Assembly: GCA_948567375.1 (NCBI GenBank)
Contig: OX419755.1
Location: 65,104,944-65,168,943 of the forward strand
Source of the DNA: Lunularia cruciata
Taxonomy: Eukaryota; Streptophyta; Marchantiopsida; Lunulariales; Lunulariaceae
DNA: 64,000 nt
Direction of reading: 5' to 3'
The position numbers were made by a program, and so were the translations under genes. The notes beneath the pieces are model-generated. The model was not told the origin of the DNA. It searched no databases and saw only the letters and a program-made list of their open reading frames with translations. Below are positions 49,740 to 60,369 of this stretch, piece by piece (positions within the stretch are counted from its first letter, which is position 1; each line of letters opens with the position of its first letter).

Positions 49740-50940
49740 TACAATGATGCTAGCCAAGAAAGATATGCATGGCAACTACATAGCTAGGCGGATGTGTGGA
49801 GATTACTGTCCTATCAACCAACAAACTAGGGTTGATCAATATGCCATGTCTACATCGGAGGAGATCTTTGATGCGATTGGGTATGCAAAGATCTTTAGCA
49901 CTTCGGATCTTTGAGCAGGATATCATCAATTGCCAATCAAAGAGGAAGATAAGTCCAAGATAGCATTTTGGGCTATTGATCTTCACGGCAAAGATGTGTA
50001 ATATTAGTGGAGGTTCTTACCATTTGGATTAAAGTATGCTCCTATTGAGTTCTAGAGGTCATGGACAAGATACTAGCTAGATTGGATTTTGCTCGGTCCT
50101 ATATTGATGATATTTTGGTCTATAGCACTATTGTGGTAGAGCATGAGAGACATTTGTTGGAGGTGTTTGAGAGGTTGAGATCTCATGGACTCAAATTATA
50201 TCCTAGGAAGTGTAGGTTCATCCACGAGCAATTTGAGTATTTGGGTCACACTATCTACCCGTGAGGACTTGGTGTTCAACAGACCAATGTGGAGGCTATT
50301 GCACGTATTCCTCAACCTATAGATGTGAGCAGAGTGCAAGCATTCCTTGGGTTGGCAGACTTCTATTGCTATTATGTTAGAGGATTTAGTGCCATTGCTA
50401 GCACCTTGACAAAGCTGACCAAGCTTACACAAGAGTGATGTTGGGGAGATGAGTAGGAGAGAGCTTTTGTAGAGCTCAAGGAGAGGTTGACATTTGCTCC
50501 TATTTTGAGGAGACCAATCAGAGGATGACCATTTTAGGTTCACACTTATTGGAGTATGTTGGAGCTTGGAGTAGTGCTCATCCAGCATGATGATGAGGAG
50601 AAGGAGTCTGTGGTGGCCTATGCTAGTTGCTCCAATAATTTAGCAAAGGCAAAGTATAGTTCATATGAGAGAGAATGCTTGGCAATAGTATGGGCAGTAG
50701 CAAATTTTCAATGTTACTTATTTGGTAACCCCTTTACTCTCATCACTAATCATTGAACACTAAAGTGATTATGGAGTCTGATAAGATTTTAGGGAAGCTT
50801 GCACAATGGACTCTAATTTTATAGGAGTATGATTTCACGGTTATTCATAGACTTAAAGTTGTGAATCGCAATGCAAATGGGTTGAGTAGAAACCCATGTT
50901 CTAGCTAGCAAGATCAGACCGGAGCATGTTGGCATAGTGA
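49740..50940 (+). pseudogene. Family D reverse transcriptase and RNase H
   Basis: Pieces include GDYCPINQQTRVDQYAMST at about 49799, IFSTSDL-AGYHQLPIKEEDK at about 49893-49950 with a stop inside, LPFGLK, and YIDDILVYS at 50100-50126 with both active-site Asp. Then come LYPRKCRFIHEQFEYLGH, a connection region to about 50430, and RNase H with LGVVLIQHDDE, VVAYAS and ERECLAIVWAV (50556-50756). HRLKVVNRNANGLSRNP-like sequence closes it at about 50900. Nonfunctional because of multiple stops. Confidence 0.85.
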
Positions 50941-51169
50941 GATAGATGAGGAGATGGTGCCAGGTTTGCATGCATCTACCTTTCTTTGTATATATTCTGA
51001 GGCTTTGGTAGTGCATACATGAAGAGTTATTGAGATCACTGATCCAAAGAGTGGAGATAGTTGTATGATTCAACAAGACATTCATGATGATATCTTAGTG
51101 ATGGACTATCTTTGCATTGTTGTTGTAGGTAGCACAGTTGGGGCCAAGGAGAGAGACCATGTTCTTTAG

Positions 51170-52140
51170 CGAGATAGATGTTCAGATTGAAGGGCAGACA
51201 CCTTCTTTGTGTATGGGAGGATGGTAGAATGAGAGTAGTTCCACTTCTATCTCAGAGATCACAGTTGGTCTGTCATGCTCATGAGGAGCTAGGAAATTTT
51301 TGGAGTAAAGCGTATATATAGCTTACTCCATAGTCATTATTGGTGGCATAATATGCAGACTAATGTACAACAATTTGTTGCAAGATGTGTGGTTTGTGAC
51401 TGAGTTAGAGTATTATTAATGCTCTTGTGCCATAGTTATACCTATTACCTATCATGGGATTGGGTTATTGTTGGAGTTTGGACTTTGTTGGACCTTAACT
51501 GTTGACTATGCAACATCATTGGTATGTTTTGATAGTGAAGCACTTCTCCAAGTGGATTGAGTTGGTGGTACTTCTTGATAAGTCTAGTGAAGGGACAACT
51601 TACTTGTTCCTAGATTGGGTTCTCAATCATTTTGGTGCACCAATTGACGGTTTGACTTATCATGGTACAAAGTTCTTGGGGAAGTTTCAAGTCTTGTGTG
51701 ATAAGGCTTTGATTGATCATCATACTAACTCCCAAGATCATCCTAAGGCAAATGGCTTAGTAGAGAAAGTGATTCAAACAATGAAGAGAGGATTGCAAAA
51801 GTATGGTTTACAAACAAGCCACTTGGGAGATTGGGATCTCCAATTACCTTGGTTGGCCATGGGCTATCGATTCAACCGCCAAGCTTTCTTAGCATCCTTC
51901 TCTCTTTACTTTCTACTCTATGAACAAGATCTAGATTTACTTCCAGCCATTTGTCAAGATGCTACTGTAGTGTTGGACTTTGATGATCCAGATCTTTGGA
52001 TGAGCACATGTTCTCAACATGCAGATATCTTTCAAAGAGTGATGTCAATGGCCTTTGAGAATTTAATGATTGCTCAACATAAGGATACCTTATGCTATGC
52101 TACCATTCAAGGAGGAGGTTATAGACCCTCAATCCATTGA
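51170..52140 (+). pseudogene. Family D integrase
   Basis: A decayed zinc-binding region (about 51260-51400, with CHAHEELGN and CCKMCGL) precedes the core. The 212-codon open frame 51502-52140 keeps YVLIVKHFSKWIELV and HPKANGLVEKVIQ, including the third catalytic acidic residue. The second catalytic Asp, expected in the LTDxGTEF motif, is Tyr (LTYHGTKF). The core is therefore inactive although long. Confidence 0.85.
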
Positions 52141-52370
52141 TTTCATCCATGTGACTATGTATATCTACAATAAATAGCACTGACAATACTTGATGTTTCT
52201 ACAAGCTACACTATCTTGAGAGTGCACCAGGTTTTGCCATCTGGAGTTCTTATGTTAGAAGGACATGATGGTGTTGTTTGGAAGGATCATGTGTGCAATT
52301 GTATGCCATGCCACACCTCCCAAACATTGATGGTACTATGGACCCAAGCTTAGCACTTGTACATGTAAGC

Positions 52371-52457
52371 TTGCGGTGTATGTTGTGCGGCTCTTTTGGT
52401 AGAGCTGCTACTATGTTAGTGTGTGATAGTTATTCAAGAGGATGGCATATGGCATTT
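52371..52457 (+). pseudogene. PHD-finger-like tail of family D pol
   Basis: After an integrase C-terminal block (VLPSGVLMLEGHDG, about 52225) the frame 52278-52514 contains LRCMLCG, then MLVCDSYSRGWHMAF. Spacing C-x2-C-x11-C-x2-Y-x4-H-x2-F fits the first half of a PHD finger in which two Cys codons (TGT/TGC) have become TAT and TTT by single changes. The second half is not recognisable. PHD fingers read histone tails, so this could have served as a targeting module like the chromodomain of chromoviruses. Confidence 0.65.
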
Positions 52458-52611
52458 GGCATTTATGACTCCTCTTCTCATGGCGGTTCCTCAAGGATAG
52501 TAGTTATGTCCTAGATTTACTTGATATATAGCTAGTTCATCCTTTATATAGTAAAGATTACAGACATGCAACTAACAATGGGGCTCGATGCCTTGAGTGA
52601 GAGACATGCCA

Positions 52612-52945
52612 ACTCACAGCCCTTCTTGCATGGTTGTCCAAGTGACCTCTCTTCCTTCTACCAATAATGATCATTCCCATGCATCATACTATGTGAGGGC
52701 CTTATCGGTCAAGTACCCACATGCAAACACATCTGCAAAATGATCAATGATCTCCATTGCAAACAATCAAAGATATTGATTCATTCTTGAAATCCAATTT
52801 TCCACTACTCCCATGTAACACAATCCCTTTTAAGGCTTGATGTTGCATGTCTTTTTCATTTGTAATAACAATGTGGCTTGGTTGTTGATTGGAATTGGTG
52901 TCATTAGCATGCATAACTCTCCAAGTACTTTGATTGCTGGTGGTG
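52612..52945 (-). mobile_element. Family B fragment B', left part
   Basis: Matches the gag region of B4 at about 57720-58030 in the same (minus) orientation but is clearly more diverged. Its continuation is at 59548-59913: the CTCTCCAAGTACTT stretch on the left and the CGAGATGGCTC stretch on the right are adjacent in B4. B4 inserted between them. Confidence 0.85.
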
Positions 52946-53681
52946 TGTAATACTCCGAGGACAAGAGAAGGGAGAAAACACAAATTGCACACTCAAACAT
53001 TCGATGCTCCAAAGGAGCACCTTCTCTTTATTATATAGACAAAGAGGATCTCCTCCAAGGAAGCTCCACCATAGGATTAGGGACACAGATAGGTGACATG
53101 TTAGCAAGCTCCACCCTTGGATTACTAACTTGGATGGGTGACATGTCTGGTCTAGGTCCTATCTGGTTGGTCAAACAAGCTTTGACCGAAGGGAATCTTT
53201 TAGGGAATCTTCATGTAGGAATCTCAGAATCACGTAAGGTACCATTGGAAAGCTCTCAACAAGACAAAGCAGGGGGGAGGGAAGGCCAGCCTTTCCTTTG
53301 TTAGGGGGGGGGATCTGCATATTTTTGAGGCCTAATTCATCCGTTTAGGCCTCCGAAATTGTCTTCAAAGATTTCAGGCATATTTTGGTTCATACTCCAT
53401 TAGTAGAAGTCCCCTTTTGGTGATAACTCTTTCTGATCTGTCTAGTCCATCATGTGTAACATCCTTCCAGATGTTACCAACCCAATTCTTACCTTTAAAT
53501 CATATGTCTAGCTATTGGTTCTAAGGTTCTCAAGTCTATTTCGGTTTCTGCCCTATTAGTAGAAGTACTCTTTTGGTGATACTTCTATCTTATCTATTTT
53601 GACCATCATGTATAACATCATTCTAGATGTTACCAAACCAAATTTCACATCTAGATCAAATGACTAGCTCTTGGTATTACA
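52946..53681 (-). repeat. 3' LTR of B4
   Basis: 736 bp. Contains the 156-bp internal duplication (TTAGTAGAAG at 53400 and 53556), each with an ACATC-N6-GATGT palindrome. The minus-strand flank AAAAGGAGTGAGGTC at 53682-53696 is the likely polypurine tract. Confidence 0.93.
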
Positions 53682-53699
53682 GACCTCACTCCTTTTAAG

Positions 53700-54033
53700 A
53701 TGCAACGTCCTCGTTGTGCAATTGTTGCTCAAATGCTTGCACCAAAACCGGTGCATGTGCCAAATTGGCAATGGGCTCCTAGGTTGCTTCATAGAGGGGG
53801 TAACCTTTCCATTGTACTAGATAGTCCACCCACTGATGGCAAGTAACACACATGCATTTTTGGAGAATCCGCTCTACTTCATATTCCTCTATGCCATCAA
53901 TGAGTGTTGGACAAGGTCGAATATCTTGTGTGGAATGACCCTGGCCTGATTGGGGAGCATATCTGCATAGTAGGGAGACATGGAACACGGGATGGATCTT
54001 CATGTGTGGTGGTAGCTCAAGGTGATAGACCAC
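53700..54033 (-). pseudogene. Integrase tail and chromodomain of B4
   Basis: The frame 54033-53779 has the GPY/F-like tail LPPHMKIHPVFHVSLL followed by a chromodomain EEYEVERIL, YLVQWKGYPLYEATW, which continues to about 53700. The domain binds modified histone H3 in chromoviruses. A frameshift upstream (54115 to about 54060) separates it from the integrase core. Confidence 0.88.
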
Positions 54034-54114
54034 AGTGCCGATGCAACAAAGAATCGAGAAAGGCCCAATAAAACAAGGTCTGAGCTTACGAGGTCCAACT
54101 AATTGTGAGGTTGG

Positions 54115-56304
54115 TTATTGATAGCCACACTTGATCCCCAACATTGAACTCCATGTGCCTATGGTGTGCATCAACATACTACTTTTGTCGGTTTTGTGCA
54201 ATATGTAATCTGTGTTTGGTGCCTCCACACCTTGTTGGATTCTAGAAATAAATGTGTTGACTGCATCGACCTTGGTAGCCACTTGACAGATCTTCATCAA
54301 GCTAAAAGGTGTGAAGGGATGCTCACCATACATGAGGAAGAACGGAGTGACTTGGGTGGATGCATTCACTGAATTGTTGTAAGCAAATTCCACCAACGGG
54401 AGTAGGGTGTCCCACCTCTCTTGCTCTTCTAAGGTGAAGCCGCGTAACATGTCTTCAATCGTGTGCATAGCCTGCTCTGTTTGGCCATCTGTTTGTGGGT
54501 GGTAAGCTGTGGACATGGCCAACTTGGTTTTGAAGAAACCAAAGAGTGTTTGCCAAAACAAATTGGTGAATTGGGTGCCTCTATCGGTAATGAGTACTTT
54601 AGACAAGCCATGGTGAGCAAAGATTGCATCTAAGTATAATTGAGCTAGTTGTGGAGCGGTCACCTCCTTGGTGGTAGGGCGTACATGAATCATTTTGCTG
54701 AGCTAGTCCACAAAGACCACAATGGAGTCAAATCCTGAGGTGGTCTTGGGTAATTCACAGACGAGATCCATATTCACTTGTTCCCAACGTTGGGTAGGAG
54801 TGGGGAGAGGTTGAAGGAGCCCTACAGGAGCTTGATTAGAAGCTTTGTTTTGTTGACAAAGTAGGCAGCTACGCACATAGTCCATCACGTCATTGCTCAT
54901 CTTGGGCCAATAGTAATGGCGCTTGACTGCATCCAAGGTCTTGTCCACTCCGACATGAGCTGCAATGGCCAAATCATGACATTCCGCTAGAATGGTGGTG
55001 CGTAATTTTGGGACATTTGGGATCCATAATCTACCATCCCGAAAGGTGAGTCCTTGGGTGCTGATGACACCTTTGGATGATTGTGTTTCTACAATTTGTG
55101 GATCAGTTTTTGTAGCATCCAGAATCTCTTGCTAGAATTCAGGGTTAATCTTAACCTCTGCCACCAAGTTGTTTGCCATTGGCATGTGGGTGAATGCATC
55201 TACAAGATACTTCTTACCTTCCACATAGGTGATTGTCATGTTGAAGCGTTGTCGCCACTCTACCCACCAAATTTGGCGACAAGATAGATCCTTTTGCGTC
55301 TTGAGGTACACTAGAGGTTTGTGGTTTGTCTCTACTACAAATGCCTTCTTGCCTAAGTAGTGCTTCCAATGCTTGGTTGCTAGAACAATGGCCAGCTCTT
55401 CTCGTTCTGTGGTGTGGTAGTTGCGCTCTATCGGTAACAACTTTCAAGAGAAATATGCAATTGGATGCCATCCGTCATGCCACTCTTGTTGTAAGACTGC
55501 TCCTATTGCTACGCTTGATATATTTGTAGCCAACTTGATTGGATGTTTTGGGTCATACCATTTCAAGATTGGTGTATGTAGCAAGGCAGCCTTCAATTCT
55601 TGAAAGGCCAACTCTTGTGCAGTTCTCCATGTCCACTTCTTCCCCTTGCCAAGTAGTGCCATTAAAGGCTGTGCAACCTTGGAGAAGTCCTTGACAAATC
55701 TACGATAGAATCCTGTCAACCCCAAGAAGCTCTTAAGTTGAGTCTGATCTTTTGGGGCACTCCATTTTTGAATGACCTCTATTTTATCTATCAATACTTG
55801 AATGCCCTCTGCACTTACTCTATGCCCCAAGTAGTCTACTTCAGACTTGCAAAGCTCACACTTTGAGATTTTGGCGTACAATTGATTATGTCTTAGAATC
55901 TGGAGGACTTCTTGTAGATGTTGTTTGTGTTTTGTCATCGTGCTACTATATACTAAGATATCATCCAAGAAGACGATAATAGACTTATCCAAGTATGGAC
56001 AAAATATGTCATTCATTAGACTCATGAAAGTGGCAGGTGTATTGGTGAGGCCAAAAGGCATCACAAGATACTCAAAGTGGCCATACCTGGTTTGAAAGGC
56101 AGTTTTGTACACATCCTCCTTTGCAATTTGGATTTGATTGTAACCGCTCCGCAAGTCTAGTTTGGTGAAGTATCTTGCTCCATAGAGTTGATCAAACAAG
56201 TCATCCATGCGAGGTAAGGGGTATTTGTTCTTCACTGTTTGCTTATTGAGACCTTGATAGTCAATGCACATGCATATTGTACCATCCTTCTTCTTCACAA
56301 ACAA
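54115..56304 (-). pseudogene. RT-RNase H-integrase of B4, nearly open
   Basis: The frames 56304-55444, 55440-55132, 54972-54703 and 54693-54115 are all in one register, separated by single stops or short closed stretches. RT (first frame, 286 residues) has [23 protein letters not shown] (residue 50 is the first Asp), [12 protein letters not shown] and FLDDILVYS (residues 112-120), then [11 protein letters not shown] and [12 protein letters not shown]. RNase H follows with [14 protein letters not shown] (first Asp changed to Asn). The H2C2 finger and integrase core keep all three acidic residues (MDLVCELP, ITDRGTQF, TDGQTEQA). This is the best-preserved pol in the window; the stops still make it nonfunctional as read. 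Confidence 0.92.
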
Positions 56305-56349
56305 GACATGGGCCCCATATGGTGATACGCTAGGTTGGATGAACCCTTT

Positions 56350-57017
56350 CTACAGCATCTCCTCAATTTGAGTCTTACACTCCTCCAACTCATGAGGTGA
56401 TAGGCAATATGGGGCCTTACAAGGAGGTGTCTTCCTCGGGAGTGTCTCAATTTTGTGATCTACTTGCTTTTTAGGTGGTAATCCTGAAGGTAGATCCTCG
56501 GGAAAGATATCTTGAAACTCATCTACCACATCCTTCAATTTCTCAGGAATTTTTCCATCAAGTTGTGCACTCTAGACTTCTCTTATTAGACCCATAAAAC
56601 ATATATCGGTCTTACAGACAATTGTCGTCCCTATGACATATAGAGGCAATTTCTGCCTGTGTGATTTTTCTTTCACCCCAATGATTGGTGGGTTCTCACT
56701 ACTTTCTTCCTCCAATCCACCATAGGGTTGTACTGCTCCATCCATAGCATGCCTAAAATTGCATCATAACAAGCTAATTGTATCACTTGCCACTCAATTG
56801 CTTCCTGATATTCTCCTACAAAGAGGGTTACCCGTCTATGTAATGATTCAATCCTCTCTATTTGCCCATTTTGTAACTCTACTTCTTCACTCCTATCTCT
56901 CTCTAGATCCATTCCGAATCTTATTGCAATAGAGCGAGACAAGAAATTCTCTGTTGCTCCCAAATCTATTAATACTCTCACTTGATTACCTTCTATGATT
57001 CCATTCACGACAATCAA
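56350..57017 (-). pseudogene. Protease and PR-RT linker of B4
   Basis: The frame 57017-56673 has VLIDLGATENFLS (active site D-L-G instead of D-S/T-G) and CYDAILGMLWMEQYNP, the second half-site region of the aspartic protease. The frame 56538-56350 has FQDIFPEDLPSGLPPKKQVDHKIE, the usual linker into RT. A stop separates them. Confidence 0.8.
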
Positions 57018-57049
57018 TTGTGAGGTTGCCTTTCAGGATCTTTGTGCAT

Positions 57050-58438
57050 TATTCTTCTTTCTTCCCTTGCTTCTCTGCTTCCTTTTTGAGCCAGTAAGGC
57101 CACGAGGTACATTTACTGGTGATCTTTGTTTTCCAAAGTGATTTCCACCTCCTCCTCTTCAATGTGCCTCTCCATGTTGTTCAAAGATCGCCTGTACAAA
57201 GGCCGAGGGCCTTTGGGGAAACGAGTGCGACAGTTGGTAGATATATGCCCAATATGGCCACAATTGTAAAAATGGCATTGTTCTCCTCAAGTCCCTTCTC
57301 CTTGTGGGACTCCATCTCTTTGTTCTTCTACCCGTCCCCGCTCCCCTTGAAGCGTTCATGCTCCTCGATCCCAAAATCAAAGGTTGCCCAATTCCATTGG
57401 TACTTGTCCACCCATGTGTGGCATTTCTGCCCGATAATGCTGAGGTGGAACTACTCCTTCACCTCCACCTAATGCTCCTGTTATTCTTTGTGCACAAGCA
57501 ATGGCTTCAAATACCGTGCGAGGATTTTGCACCATGACTTCTTAGCAAATCCGCTCTTTCAACTCTTGTTTGAAATTGTCGAGAGCCTCTGCTGGACTCA
57601 TGTCGATAATTGCGACTTGTAGATCCAGAAATGCCTCCACATACTCTTGTGCGCTATTCTTTTGTCTCAATCCCCATAGTCGGGTTCGAGCCATCTGCAT
57701 AGAATCTACCAATTGGAAATTCTTCAGCAGTCCTTCTTGCATTGCTGTCCATGTGACCTCCCTTCTCTCTACCAGCATGGATCGTTCCCAAGCATCATAC
57801 CATGTGAGGGCTTTATTGATCAAGTACCCACATGCAAACACGCATGCAGCATGCTCTATGATCTCTGTTGAGAACAACTAGAAATATCAATTCATTCTCG
57901 AGATCCAATTTTCCACTACTCCCATCGTACAATGCACCTTGTAAGGCTCGATGTTGCAGGTCTTCTTCATCCAGAGTAGCAATGTGGCTTCATCATTGAT
58001 AGGGTTCGTAGGCACAAGTGCCTCTCCAAGTACTTCAGTCATAGGTATTGGGTTTTGAGACGGCTCTTCTTCTTGCATGGCTTGATCGTTCCTGAGGATC
58101 TGCACTTGACTTTGTAATGTCTCCATGGTCATCTTAATCTCTCGAAATTCATTCAACATCCCTTGCATTCCTTGCACCAGCTCTTGCAATTGCGGATCCA
58201 TGGTTACTGCAACACTCAATTGCTAATGTCTACTTCAATATAGAGTCAATATAATCACTTTGGAAGGCGCAGAAACTATTGGAACTACCATTGGGACCTC
58301 ACAAGCTATCACTTGTTGATAATACTCCTCACCAAAATTCCTAACCACAAAATCTCTAAACATCACTTTTGGCTTCACTACATAATGGATTTCTACTTGA
58401 GTGTTGAAAGGGAGAGGATTTGGAACATTTATATCCAT
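57050..58438 (-). pseudogene. gag of B4
   Basis: Minus-strand frames 58219-57887 (coiled start MDPQLQELVQGMQGMLNEF) and 57877-57542 (ACGYLINKALTWYDAWER, RLWGLRQKNSAQEYVEAF and ALDNFKQELKERI, the retrotransposon gag core) are separated by one stop region. A zinc knuckle reading CHFYNCGHIGHISTNC lies at about 57275-57225. This builds the particle that packages element RNA. A leader frame 58438-58235 is open but unrecognised. Breaks are few. Confidence 0.82.
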
Positions 58439-58791
58439 ATTATCATAATAGAATGTAGATTGTCAAATCCCACTCTCTGTCATATATCACCACAGGTAGA
58501 ATCATCGGGTTTGGTGAGTTCATCACTCTATCCATGAATTCTGCACCAAAGTGATAAACTAGCGATACCCTCATCTGCTCATGTTAGATGTACATAACCT
58601 TGATGTGGAATGGGTTTGAGAATGGAAAGCTAGGTGCGGGTAATTGTCCTCCCGGTGCATCCATCCCATCCGCTCTCTAAAGTCCTTCCTAAGTCTAGCG
58701 ATTACTCTATGTTCTCCACCTCAAATTACTCAGTTTCAGTAGTTCGTGCTATTCCAAGAGGGGTGATCCACTCTCTTGGACTAGAACACTT

Positions 58792-58803
58792 GCTCTAATA
58801 CCA
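58792..58803 (-). other. tRNA-iMet-type primer binding site of B4
   Basis: Minus strand TGGTATTAGAGC follows the LTR end after two bases and differs from the initiator Met primer site TGGTATCAGAGC by one transition. Confidence 0.85.
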
Positions 58804-58804
58804 T

Positions 58805-59547
58805 TGTAATACTCCGAGGACAAGAGAAGAGAGAAAACAAAAATTGCACACTCAAACATTCGATGCTCCAAAGGAGCACCTTCTCTTTATTATATAGACA
58901 AAGAGGATCTCCTCCAAGGAAGCTCCACCATAGGATAAGGAACACAGATAGGTGACATGTCAGCAAGCTCCACCCTTGGATTACTTACTTGGATGGGTGA
59001 CATGTCTGGTCTAGGTCCTATCTGGTTGGTCAAACAAGCTTTGACCGGAGGGAATCTTTTAGGGAATCTTCTTGTAGGAATCTCAGAATCACGTGAGTAA
59101 GGTACCGTTGGAAAGCTCTCGACAAGACAAAGCAAGGGAGGAGGGAAGGCCAGCCTTTACTTTGTTGGGGGGGGGGAATCTGCATATTTTCAAGGCCTAA
59201 TTCATCCGTTTAGGCCTCCGAAATTATCTTCAAAGATTTTAGGCATATTTCGATTCCTACTCTATTGGTAGAAGTCCCCTTTTGGTGATACCTCTTTCTG
59301 ATCTGTCTAGTCCATCATGTGTAACATCCTTCGAGATGTTACCAACCCAATTTTTTACCTTTAAATCATATGTCTAGCTATTGGTTCTAAGGTTCTCAAG
59401 TCTATTTTGGTTTCTACCCTATTAGTAGAAGTACTCTTTTGGTGATACTTCTATCTTATCTATTTTGATCATCATGTATAACATCATTCTAGATGTTACC
59501 AAACCAAATTTCACATCTAGATCATATGGCTAGCTCTTGGTATTACA
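58805..59547 (-). repeat. 5' LTR of B4
   Basis: 743 bp, partner of 52946-53681, with the same two-unit internal duplication and a G-rich run at about 59165-59175. Confidence 0.93.
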
Positions 59548-59913
59548 TGGTGGTTGTCGAGATGGCTCCACTTCTTGCATTACTTGATCTTTCTTGATAG
59601 CACATCTTGATTTTGCAATTCCTCCATGGTCATCTTGATTTCTTGAAACTCCATCTCCTGCATTCCTTGCATCAACTCCTACAATTGCAGATCCATGATT
59701 CCTACACATGATCAATGTTAATTTGCTACTTCCTACTTCAATAAAGGGTTAGAATGATCACTTGGGAGGATGCACAAACTATGGGGACTACCATTGGGAC
59801 CTCAAAGGCTATCACTTGTTGATAATATTCCTTACCAAAATTGCGGACTACAAAATCTTTAAACATCACTTTTGGTCTAATTACATAATGGATTTCTACT
59901 TGGGTGTTGAAAG
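59548..59913 (-). mobile_element. Family B fragment B', right part
   Basis: Continues 52612-52945 beyond the B4 insertion and aligns with B4 at about 58055-58410 on the minus strand. It is cut at 59913 by the LTR of element A6, whose target duplication should be GAAAG (59909-59913). Confidence 0.85.
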
Positions 59914-60350
59914 TGTAACAGACTGAGACCGAGGAGAGAAATAAGAGAATGGAAGCTCACATTGGAACATTTGAATGAGAGAAAACTATGAATGCCTAGC
60001 ATGAGCTTCATCTCTTGTATTTATAGGGATCATCCAAGGCTCTTGAGAAGCTTCTCAAGAAGCTTCCAAGAGTCATTTTCTTGGAATGCAAGCCAAATTA
60101 AATTGGGAAGCTTCTCAAGAAGCTTGCTTCTAGGAGTTGTTTACTTGGCATGCAAGCTAAGCTAGTTGGAAGCTTCTTGAAGCTTCTAGAAGCTTCCTTC
60201 TAGAAGCTACCTACTTGTGGTGCAAGTTAAGCTAGCCAAGAAGCCTCCCAAGAAGCTTCCTAGATACTTCTAGAATATTTTAGGCTAATTTGTTTTAATT
60301 GCTACTTTGTTAACCCTACTAACGTTGTTGTTAAACTCCATATTGTTACA
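59914..60350 (-). repeat. 3' LTR of gypsy A6
   Basis: 437 bp, TGTAACAATATGG...TGTTACA on the minus strand; homologous to the A1 and A2 LTRs. TATAAATA lies at 60018-60025 on the minus strand, with the GAA/TTC arrays about 30-240 bp upstream of it. The inner flank TGGGAGAATA is the likely polypurine tract. Confidence 0.9.
60169..60196. promoter_or_regulatory. Perfect six-unit heat-shock element in the A6 LTR
   Basis: GAA at 60169, TTC at 60174, GAA at 60179, TTC at 60184, GAA at 60189 and TTC at 60194 alternate with exact 5-bp spacing. This is the nGAAnnTTCn array bound by heat-shock factor trimers; three units are enough for binding. It lies about 145 bp upstream of the LTR TATA box. Paired GAAgcTTC dimers also occur at 60047, 60059 and 60107. 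Confidence 0.75.
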
Positions 60351-60369
60351 TATTCTCCCATTGCTAGTT

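Larger units (their letters stand above)
43807..52560 (+). mobile_element. Ty3/gypsy family D element, 3' end lost
   Basis: Begins TGTAGCATCACACCTAG at 43807, matching the start of the reversed fragment at 30388. It carries gag, protease, RT, RNase H, integrase and a PHD-like tail in order on the plus strand, all with many stops. No 3' LTR is found: sequence changes to a family B fragment at about 52560-52612. I cannot fix where its 5' LTR ends (somewhere before about 45560). Its polyprotein (HGKD, LPFGLK and YIDDILVYS motifs) differs clearly from families A and B. Confidence 0.85.
52946..59547 (-). mobile_element. Ty3/gypsy chromovirus B4, complete and the youngest element
   Basis: LTRs at 52946-53681 (3') and 58805-59547 (5') differ by only a few percent by eye. 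The 5-bp duplication TGGTG flanks both ends (52941-52945 and 59548-59552). Length is 6.6 kb. Primer site and polypurine tract are in the right places. The pol region is close to one continuous frame with few stops. It inserted into a relic of its own family. Confidence 0.95.

Noticed and set aside
53306-53315. Runs of eight to ten G in family B LTRs as G-quadruplexes
   Set aside because: A single G run without further G tracts nearby does not meet a quadruplex pattern.
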